Positions 31,376 to 41,100 of a DNA stretch of 64,000 nucleotides are shown here, piece after piece. A program made the position numbers and the translations under genes. This DNA is from Plasmodiophora brassicae (Eukaryota; Endomyxa; Phytomyxea; Plasmodiophorida; Plasmodiophoridae), in the NCBI GenBank assembly GCA_039704465.1, contig JASFAU010000020.1, positions 248,001 to 312,000 of the forward strand, read 5' to 3'. Positions within the stretch are counted from its first letter, which is position 1, and every line of letters starts with the position of its first letter. The notes below the pieces were generated by a model. The model was not told the origin of the DNA. It saw nothing but the letters and a program-made list of their open reading frames with translations, and did not search any database.

Positions 31376-33611
31376 GCGCTCCGATCGCGCTCCCGATTTA
31401 GCGCGCAAATCGTCCCCGCCCCGTCAGTGTCTTCATGAGCAGCTGCGACGTTGCAGTTGCGGGAGCATGCCTCAACGCTTGGAAGGCCTGCGTCGGCGGA
31501 TGCATGTGGACCTTCCAGTGCCGGCACCAGCGTAGAAGCTTACGGATGCAGCGTTGCACGGCTACCGGCCATGTTCCTCATTCGACGCAGTCCTTCGCGT
31601 ACAAATTTTACGCAGTGCGCCGCGGAGTCCGAACGGACGCCGAAAGCAGTCGGCACAACGCGGGCGGCAGTCATTTCGCAAACGGATCGCGGGACAGCAA
31701 ATGGATCGCGGGGCACCGGCAGGTGGTTGTCTGGGTACGTTTGGCAGTTGCTGCTGGGTTGCGCTTGATGATTAGGACGAACAGATAGGGATTCGAGCTC
31801 GACACCGGGGCCTTGTCGCTCTGGATACGATGCCGCTGTCCGATATCGCCTCTACACATTCTATTGGGTTATTTGTGATGAAAGCCGGTTTTCATGTTTT
31901 CCGTTCGTTGTCCTGCTTCTGTATTCTTACTTGGCGTTGCTCTCTAGGACCGGGCCCGCTGTACCGAAGTCGCCATCGTTGAACCGATGATGTATAGCGT
32001 CGTTTCGCGATGCCGTGTTCGGTCCTGCGCTCAGCATCATACACTCGCGTCCGCTCTTGCTGTAGGGTGCGTCGCCTTTTTCAGAATGCGATATGAACAT
32101 GGCCCGTACTGTCGTCACGCGATCTTACAGCATATCCGTCTGATGGTCGTGGGCTCGGCTGCCTACATTTCTCGTCGAAGTGACATAATCACCACCTTGT
32201 CAAGACGATAACGCTTACAAGGTGGAAATTCTGCCACGAAGAAGGGTATTGCTCAACGCCTTGCATTCACCACTTTGGCACAGCCGCACCTCGTCGTCTG
32301 TCGCTATTTCTCCGACTGCTAGATGGACCTGCCGCACTCTCACAGCCAGACCGGTCTACCTGTGTTGGGTCTGGTATCGGGGGATGCGGCGACATTCCCG
32401 TCTTTGAGGTTCCGCATATGGTTTGTCCGATAGCATCCATATCCAGAACGTCTTGGACTGCTCGGATCCGCATTCTTATTCGAGGATCGCTGTCCAGTAG
32501 CGCACCATCGCTCCGGGATGCGACGTCGGTGTGCCTTTCACCGAAGTATGCTCCGTACCAGGTCCACTCCCGGCCTCGGACATCAATACCCGATGTGTTC
32601 CATGTGATACTCGCTTTTAACGGCTTTGTGTGGTCCTAGTCAGTGGTTACAGACACGTGTCGTGCTTATACTGAGCATCGTCTTCTCGTGAACGCACAAA
32701 CCATCCACTGCGTTACACGTTATTCCCGGTGCAAAAGCATACCGGCGCGAAGGTTCTGTCGCATTCGCGTACCCGCCGAACGGTGATGCGCGCGCAACCT
32801 CGGGCCCACAGTCGTTTCAGGTCGCTTCTCTAACGGGTGTGTTTATATATGATAGTCACCGACCCAAACAAACAAATATACCAGGCTTGTTCGATCTCAC
32901 GGGGCACGCGTACGTTTCATGGAAACACGTGCGACTTTTCCGATGCGGAACGTGCGCGGGGTTTGTACAGGGCTACTGATCGACGAGCAATTCCCTCCAT
33001 GCGAACTGCGAATGTTCCAGGATCAGTAAGCTTCAGTAGAAAGGTTACGTTTCGGTTAGAGCTGGAAACGAGCGCATGGTTGTTGGTGACCCGCGATATT
33101 GTTCGCTTGTACCTCGCAGAAACGGTAGTAGAGCTCCATGTCAACAGCGACGACCTCATCCGGAATCGAGCAGTAGTCCCGTAGGGCAGCTTCAAATCCC
33201 ACACGTCCAGCACCGAAAGTCGCAGGTATTGCCAGGAAAGGTCCCCGGCCACTGATTCAGATCCCGGCGCATATTCATCGACTGGAACAAGACGTTAAGT
33301 GGAATGTGTCACGGTCATTACAGGCCCGTCCATGCCTCCAGAGTTTTGGCAAATTGCTCTACAGCCCTACTCAACGACGGCGAATGTTCCATAGCAGGCT
33401 TGATATCGCATGGTAAGGTTTCGGTTGCGGTCGAAGTTCTGGGCCACCGGTCGTGATGGTGGCAGGTTCGGCCCCATCCGAAGCAGGGTTGCGTTTCGTT
33501 GTCCGGGCCGCTCTTTGGCAGTAACCAACACACGCCTTGGTACACGATTGGAGATGTCTGCTCGTTGGCTTGCAGAGTGATTGCAGATGTTTGTGTATGG
33601 CTGGTGTTTCC
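31376..33611. other. 2.2-kb interval without a confident gene
   Basis: Base composition is less GC-rich than the neighbours. A reverse frame at about 32267-32640 (contains REWTWYGAYFGE and RAVQDVLDMDAIGQ) and a reverse frame at 32917-33252 look mildly protein-like, but neither has a start, a family match or splice partners I can defend. No tRNA or repeat structure was noticed. Confidence 0.4.
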
Positions 33612-34473
33612 CTAGGCTTTCTGTTTCTTCTTGGCTGGTTGCTCCTTGCATTCCTCCAGGACCTCGATGAACTCCTTGATGACGGCCTTGTCGTCGTCGG
33701 CGGCATCGGTGACGTCCAGTTCGAGGCATTCGTCGCCGAGAAACGCGTCCGACCAGGTGTTCAGGTCGTCGATGACGCTGGCGCCAGTCGCTCCCGGTTT
33801 CGAGAACCGCTGCCTGGTCTTATCGTCGTGTAGCAACTCGACCCAGAGCGACATCGCCCCGATAACGTACGATTTGTGGATGCCGACATCGTCGTCGTCC
33901 AGGTCCTTGAGGTCCGGCAACTTCGCCGCCAGGCTGGACGTTAACGACTTCAATGCATCAACGGCTTCATCGACTTGCCCATCGGCGACGAGGCTGCTGG
34001 CACGCGCTTCCATCTTCGCGTAATCCTCGTCCTCGTTGTACTCTTCCTCTTCCTCAGCATAGTAATCGTCCTCGTTTCCTGCACCTCACAACGTAAGAGC
34101 ATGCACGCCCGTTCGGTACAGCTGCCGAACCTTCTTCATCGTCGTCTTCGTCCTCGTCCTCGTCTTCACCTTCTTCCTCGCCGACGTCGTCATCGCCACC
34201 TACATCGCCGATGAGAACCGCGTTAGGAACAGGACCACGCGTGGAGAAGGTCACCTGCACCCCGTCTGGCACGACTGTCCACCTGTGACCAGGAGGTACC
34301 GTCAGCGAATCGCATGGTGCACGGACCGGGACACCGACCACGGCCCCGTCTTCTTCCTCGTCGGGCTCCTCGTCCTCTTCGTACTCCTCGGCGCCGTCAT
34401 CGTTGGGGTTGAAATCGTCATCCTCCTCCTCGTCGTACACTTCGTCGTTAACCTCGTCATCGGACGACGACAT
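33612..34473 (-). CDS. Acidic protein of unknown function
   Basis: Exon 1 (34131-34473) and exon 2 (33612-34078) join across a 52-bp intron to 269 residues. The N-terminal half is extremely acidic (SSSDDEVNDEVYDEEEDDDF, EDEDEDEDDDEEG) and leads into YYAEEEEEYNEDEDY. The C-terminal half is helical (ASSLVADGQVDEAVDALKSL; KSYVIGAMSLWVELL) and ends in a basic tail QPAKKKQKA that could be a nuclear signal. The acidic start plus YYA..A...G..DEA pattern faintly recalls the COP9 subunit CSN2 N-terminus, but the protein is too short for it. Function unassigned. Confidence 0.7.
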
Positions 34474-34766
34474 CGTGCCCACACGCCCGGCCCGGCTTGG
34501 TTGCCTCTCTGTACCGCGGAAGGGCCCAGACGGTCCACGGTCACACCGCCCCCGTCCCCGATCGATCGGCTTTCCACGCCAAAAAAATATTCGCGAACGC
34601 GTCCCGCTTTTCTCGCCCACCGCCGCTCGTCAGGCGGAAGAAACGCGCCACAGCTGCGCAAACGTTTCGGCCAGGATCTGCCGCTACGAAAACCCAATTC
34701 AAAGAGCGGACGACGAGTGCTGCTGCTGTTGTGTATGGGAAACGACACAGAGGCAGACAGGGCCAA

Positions 34767-35086
34767 TCACGCGTCGTTCGACTTGGCCGCCTCGGCCTGG
34801 ACGATCAGCCGGAGTCAGTGACACGCGAACGCGAGGTGCAACGACGGGACGAACCAGGGTTTTCAAGAACTGGTCCACCTCGCCTTTGGACAGGGCGGCG
34901 AAGTAGCTGCCGCGGCGGTTAGGCCTTCCGGACGGTGGTGCACCACATTACGGGGACGTACTCGCGAGAGAAGGAGACGATGTCCGGGGGGTGGTGGCGG
35001 ATGACCTCCTTCGTGAACGCCTTCAGCAGGTGCGGCAGCTCGGGCGGGACGACGATCTGTTCCGCGGAGTAGATGCGATCCGACAT
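34767..35086 (-). CDS. Small RIIa (dimerisation/docking) protein, ropporin/RSP11-like
   Basis: Three exons (34962-35086, 34855-34906, 34767-34796) give 68 residues. Nearly the whole protein is an RIIa domain: YSAEQIVVPPELPHLLKAFT, KEVIRHHPPDIVSFSRDYF, AALSKGEVDQFL. This matches ropporin and Chlamydomonas RSP11, which dimerise and dock to AKAP-like helices in axonemal radial spokes. The DYF junction is rebuilt exactly by using the GTACGT donor. With CFAP20 in the same window it supports a flagellum. The short C-terminus AEAAKSNDA comes from a 30-nt last exon; a longer read-through frame exists but crosses an evident donor. Confidence 0.88.
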
Positions 35087-35966
35087 GGCCACCCGGCGAC
35101 GACGACACCCAGCGCTGGACGATGCCCAATTGCCGGTCCCGGTCCGTACCCCCACCCTTCAATCGATCCCTAATAGCGGTGCGATGTTGGTACCCTAGGA
35201 GCTGATGCACGAGACGACATGGACTAATTGATCTTTGTCGACGGGGCTACTGGTGGAAAGCCGACCATCGGCAACCGGTTGTCGTCCTCCAACAGTGTGT
35301 TCCAGCGGCGGCCAGCCAGTCGCTAAAACTCGCTGTACTGTCGTTATCGTCGGACGTCTCCTTGAAAGGATGGACTCTACAACGCACGAAGGATCAGGGA
35401 ACCCGCATTCGCGTCCACATGACAAGTTTGCGGGAGCAAGACGTACGGCCGAGACACAGGTACCTGACAATGGATCAGACGAGGTGAAACAGCGGTAACC
35501 TGCATACGGTGTATATAAGGGGCTTCAATATAATGCGGCCAGCTCTCGTGATACATCGTGAGCCTGGACAAGCATGCGAATCGTATGACGCCTACCCATT
35601 TCCCTACTGATAGGCGATTCCGGACTGGACCACGCAGGACGAAAACGTCGATCCCGCCTTGTCAGCCAGTTTGCAGTACGAGACAGGGCACACCACCATT
35701 TGCTTTGGTAGTTAGCTACCGTTGAGCTGATGTTTGTTCATCGCACCCACATTGAATCCCGACCGGACCAGCCATCTTCATTTCCGCCAGGTGGCCGGGG
35801 ACACGCGCGCTAGCTCCAGGCCTCGCGCGCGCCTGAAAACACATCATTGCCAGGATATCGAAGCCCTTCCTTGCATGACAACGGTGCACACATCGTGATG
35901 TATTCAGAGAGAGAGAAAGAGAGATAGAGAGTCAGAGAAAAAGAAAGAGAGAGAGTCAGAGAGAGA
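35087..35966. other. Gap without a supported gene
   Basis: Contains a TATA-like stretch (TGTATATAAGGGG, about 35510) with no gene found downstream on that strand, and the GA-rich microsatellite at its right end. Short frames only. Confidence 0.45.
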
Positions 35967-35991
35967 TTAGAGAGCGAGAGAGACCAGATCA
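35906..35991. repeat. GA-rich imperfect microsatellite
   Basis: Polypurine tract of AGAGAG, AAAGAG, AGTCAG and AGATAG units immediately downstream of the RING gene stop. It is likely length-variable, and such tracts can form triplex DNA. Confidence 0.9.
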
Positions 35992-36878
35992 GAGACACCC
36001 CCGTTAACCACGCCATCGACGTATGATTGCGGAATGCCAAAGTCGCCGTGCAAACTCTTTACATGAAACGTCTCCGGTACAACGACGCCCCTGCATGCTG
36101 GGCAGGAATTGTATAGCGTTATCCAGCCATCGACACATTTACGGTGGAAACGGTGATTACAGCGACGTATTGTTCGATATTGTGCAACAACATTATTGGA
36201 TCTAGTAAATGCGACGGAGCACCCGCCCATACATCTAAGTACGGTAATTGAGATGACGCGAACATGGCGGGCCATGGTCCCTTACCGCTTGCGAAATACG
36301 ACCGGGGCTTCTTCCAGAGACGTCATGGTATCCAGGGAGATGGATTTGCCGCGTAGGAAGTCGAGCGATGAACCAATATCCAAGGTATTCCCGTGCAATG
36401 CACTGGCGGCTGCGATCAGGAGCTGGTGCATTTCGAGTGCGCGAGCTGCGGACAGAAGCCGTCCGACATCGACAGGTCGACGTCGTTCGGCGTTAGGCTG
36501 GAGCATACTGAGGATCCATGCGAGGGCACTTTCGATGAACTATACGACGCAAATTCATCAGTGTCGTGAAGAGGCAACCACAGAGATATTTACCTGGTCG
36601 GTGCCGTTCATAAATTCCACGAGCAGCTCCACCTCCTGCTTGCCGATAGTGTTCAGGACTGCGTAACATCGACCGCTGCTGATTTCGCGTTGAATATTAG
36701 CGGAGTGAATGACTGCCCGCTCACTCATCACAGGCCAAGCATGATCTGCGTCGGTAGGGTGAAGCCAGAACCACGTCGCGTCGCCAAGTGCAATGAGAGA
36801 TATAACAACGAAGACTGTCGCGTTGCGCAGCGGGGCGGGCTTAACGTGCCGGTACGTAGACATTCTGCAACAGGACAT
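35967..36878 (-). CDS. Membrane RING-finger protein, probable E3 ubiquitin ligase
   Basis: Three exons (36594-36878, 36286-36539, 35967-36234) join in phase to 268 residues. The start could also be the next ATG at 36863. A transmembrane helix lies near residues 20-35 (NATVFVVISLIALGDATWF). The middle is helical (LLSAARALEMHQLLIAAASA). The C-terminal RING has CMGGC, then RRCNHRFHRKCVDGW and SCPACRG, the C-x-H-x2-H-x2-C...C-x2-C order of RING-H2. The first pair is C-x3-C instead of C-x2-C, which is unusual. The splice site that makes the first Cys pair (donor GTAAGG) is strong. Substrate unknown. Confidence 0.78.
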
Positions 36879-37107
36879 GACGTCGATCGAGGCGCGGACA
36901 CAATACAACCTGCAGTACGTACGTGGCCTGTCCTGCAAATTCGAAACTGGTCCGCGGCCTGGCCGCAGCCCCCCACGCAGCCGGCGAAGTCCGGGCCGCA
37001 ATCGGACTCGGCGCGCTCGCGGCCTGGCCGCAGCCCGCGCACGCAGAATAGGGGCCTCGCGATGGGCGGGGAGGACGCGATCGACCTCATGGCACAGGCG
37101 GGCCCTA

Positions 37108-38116
37108 CACTCATTGGCGTAATTAGTGTGTAAAACTAAATAGTGTTAGTTTCCCATTAGTGTTACTAACACTAATGGGATACCACCTCCATCCGGCCAT
37201 GCCTTCTATATATAGTAACACTCAGTGCATGCTCTGCCCGACTTGTAACAGACTTGCCTCCGCGGCGTACCTATACATCTCCGGAGTCCGAACAGACTAC
37301 ACATACGCGATTGCCAGGTTTCTCAGGACGAGGGCCACGCGATGCCAGCAATATCTGTCTTCTCCGCATCAACGATTGCAGCCGCGTTTGCACGTGCACA
37401 GCAACAGCGGGCCGGGGTCGACGATAATGACTCATCGTCAGAGGACGAGCAGGAATCTGGCGGCTCAAGACAGCAACCAGATGGTGCTCCGGAAGTTCGG
37501 CAATCAGAAGAAGAGGTCGAAACTGATGAGGGACCAGAAAGAAGTAACGACCGGAAAGCGTAAGCTGCAGCAAGTTTCGGCGCAGCAGACGCGGATGAAG
37601 GTGTATCGTGGATGGTCAGCGACGACGCTGCTCATGGCAAAGCCCGCCTGTTCGGCAGGACAATTCGCGAATTCCTGAACACTTCCGAGGCACCTCGAAT
37701 GCGAACGACATGAAGGCGAGCCGCTGGTGGGCGTCGCGTGACATCAATTGAATATCGCTCAGGATAAGACGAATTGTCTGTAGACGGTGACGACGGTCAG
37801 GCACGGGCGGGCGCTGCCTCCCGGCGCAGCTCAACCCTAACCTCCAAGCCATTATCTCCAAACATCGAAACCATTTCGATGATGAGCCAGTCCCATAGGT
37901 CATAGTGCGACAAAATGTGACATCCGTCTGCCATTTTGCGTACCTGCTGACACACACTAAATAGGGTGAAATTTGAATAGTGTTAATCACACTATTTATT
38001 TTAGCGTGTGATTAGTGTTAGTTCCCTATTACTGTGACACACACTAAATGTGGTCTGACCTATCGAAAAAAGTGGTATCCAATTAGTGTGTTCCACACTA
38101 ATTACGCCAATGAGTG
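37108..38116. mobile_element. MITE of about 1.0 kb with TA target duplication
   Basis: Terminal inverted repeats start CACTCATTGGCGTAATTAG at both ends (at least 23 bp) and are flanked by TA dinucleotides (37106-37107 and 38117-38118), as for Tc1/mariner-like elements. Subterminal zones are AT-rich with many ATTAGTGT/ACACTAAT motifs, unlike the GC-rich host. A palindromic TATATATA lies at about 37206. No transposase was found; a 73-codon frame at 37342-37563 with a Ser/Glu-rich stretch is the longest candidate. It is probably non-autonomous. Confidence 0.85.
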
Positions 38117-38119
38117 TAG

Positions 38120-41100
38120 TGGGCGAACGAGTCTCACGACGTGACATTCGCCGTAGTCAACTATATTACAGCGGCCGGCAGCGTGTCGACGGTGTTCTCG
38201 CCGTCGCCCGGCCGTCAGTTCGAGGTCGAGTGCCCTGAAAACGAAGCTCTCGTATACTGTCCGAACTTGTTCATCCAGAGTACCAGTACTCAGATGATGC
38301 TGCTCAGATGCTGCTGCCACCCGGTCACATGATCATGACCGTACTCGACCCCGCAGCGGCCCTTGCTGTGACGATCCTGTCCAAATACATCAGTTCGTTA
38401 TATCACCAGGCGCCGACTCTTGCGACCGACCGCCCCCGTAGTGGGCAGCGGCGGCGTTAGCACAGAAGCTTCTTGCGCAAAGAGCCCCAAGCAAACGAAC
38501 TCACTTAATGGCAGGAGGTGGCCGCAGAGCGCCCGTTCGTCTACAGATGGAGGACGACGCCAGGACCAACTCCGACGCCGAGGCCAAGGAGCATGAATCG
38601 TCGACGTCGACAGATGACGAAATCGATCGAGGGCTTCAGTCAACAAACCTGCACGGTAAGAGCCCGATCTTTATGCCTTTGAAACCGCCCATCCTACGTA
38701 CCCTGAGCCTTACGGCCAAGGACGGAATTAACGATTTCCTCAAGAAATATAGGAAACACGTCGAGATCGTTAACGAGCGCCGACTGATCTACAAGGAGGA
38801 TATTCATCCGCCAACGGTGAAGTCATGCATTACCGAGGACGTCCTCAGAGGGATGTCGAAATATCGCCTACGTCAACCCGCCAGCACGATCACGGATGGC
38901 GACATCATGAGCTACTTGAGGTCAGTCCAACGCAGGGAGGCTGATGTCGAGAGTTCGACAGACATCAAGGCGCTTCTCACGAAGACAGTGGTCATGAACC
39001 TGTCAATCAAGAGTATTGAGGAACGTGTCACGTCTTTCTTCGCCAAGTTCGATGAGCTAATCGACGACTATGGGCTACAAGACACATACGCCAAAGGAAC
39101 GAAAGGAACCAAGCGCAAGATCAAGGTATTACGCGGAGGTATCCGTCCCACTGACCTTGCGGTTCTAGTCGAACGCGCGATCGAGTTCGGAGGGTGCAGG
39201 GACGCTGAGAAGGACGAGCTCAAATTCTTCGACCTCGTCGACCGTCTTGCCAAAGAGCAGGACAAACACTTCCGGCTGCAAGCTGAGAAGAAGAAGTCTC
39301 CAGCGCAGACCATGTCCCCACCTGCAGGTAAGAAAGGTAAGGACGTTGTTGCTCCGAATAGGAATGGCGGCAAGCATCCGACAAATCCGATCGGACTGAA
39401 GACAGCTCAATCGTCCACATCGCAAACGAAAGACGAATCGAGGGACATCCCCGAGCACATCCGAAAACGTTTCGAAGGTAAGGATCCTCCAAAGGCAGGT
39501 TGCCTAATCTGCAAGGAGCAGCACTGGGTCCAAGTGTGCCCGAAGGCAACTCAAGGAGAACGCAAAGCTGCCATTGAAAAGTTCCAGAAAGAGCGCAAAG
39601 AGAAGGAGGAGAGTAAGGGCAACGCAGACACGGCAAAGCGCATGGGCCCGCCGTCGCCGTCAACACCGTCCCCTATGAGACTTCGCTTCCAGAACTCGCT
39701 CGACCTTCCATTCGAAGCCGATAGTGGTGCGACGAAGACCGTCATTTCGCAATCGCAACTGCTACGGATTCAAGCCATCCAGCATGTCCCAGTCAAAGTG
39801 TTCGACCATCCAACGGAGGCGAAACTTGCAACGATCGGGGCTACGACAACAATTGTCGCCACAGCGATCGTGGACATCACCATTGTCCCACCTTCGCATG
39901 GCAAACCTGCACATCTACGCGGGCGGGAAATCAACGTATGTCGCGAAGACCTATCTGATGACATTGTCCTTTTAGGAGCCCCGGAACTGGACGCGTTGGG
40001 TATCAATCCAGCTACACAACTGAAGGAGATGTTAATCGAGGCAAATGGTCCTATCATCAATCGAAGCGGATCCGACCCCGGAACGTCACGCCCCAGGTGG
40101 TCAAGGGATCACGATGAGAGCGGTAAGACACCCGGAGGTAAGTGGAACAACTCGCGATCATGAGCCCCAATTGGACACCAATGATCCGGGTGACGACTAT
40201 GATGTCGAAATCGGAGAACACTCCGATACAGACGTGGACAGGGCAATAGACCGGATGATACAACGTGCAACTGACTCCGGTTTCCCTAACGATCAAGTCC
40301 CGCGTCTACGCACAACTGTCAATCGACACAAAGACATATGGCGAACGAAGCTTGGCCGTGATCCACCTGCGAAAGTAAGTCCACTGAAACTACACTTCAA
40401 AGCAGATGCTCGTCCTGTTCGTTGCCGAACACGAAGGTATACCCTCGAACATCAAAAATTCATGGATGATCACGTAGGAACCTTGGCGGAAAACGATTTT
40501 GTGTACCGCAATCCGCACAGCAGGTACGCGTCGCCGTGTCTGGTCGTCGACAAGAAGGACACGGAGGTTCGCGGCCATCGGCTGACCGTCGACATCAATG
40601 AAGCCGTCAACAAACAGACCGAACGCATTGCATGGCCGATGCCTCACATCGACATCATCCTGACCTACCTACGTTCCGCGACCATCTTCATGCTGTTCGA
40701 TGCCTTTAAAGGCTATTGGCAATTTCCGTTGCACCCTGATTCGCAGGAGGCCTGCTCGTTCATGACGCACATCGCCACGTTTACACCCAGGCGCATCATC
40801 CAGGGAATCGCTGATTGCGTGTTTGCGTTCCAGGCGGGAATGCAACAGGTGTTGGGGAAACTTCTATATATCTGCGCCCTACTCTGGATCGACGATATCC
40901 TCGGCTACGTATCTGGATTCGGAGCCTACATGGACACACTCGAATCTCTTCTCAACGCTTTCGACGAGTTTGGAGTTAAACTCAACCCTGATCGCTGCCA
41001 GTTATATCTCACTTCAGTGACATGGTGCGGTCGCGTTATATCCGCTGATGGAGTGTCGTTCGATCGCTCGTATCTCAACGCCTTGCACGATCTATCAACT

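Noticed and set aside
32267..32640. Reverse frame with REWTWYGAYFGE
   Set aside because: Mildly protein-like, but no start, no partner exons and no family; left as unproven.
37342..37563. 73-codon frame inside the MITE as a transposase
   Set aside because: Ser/Glu-rich with no DDE/D residues in a plausible arrangement and too short.
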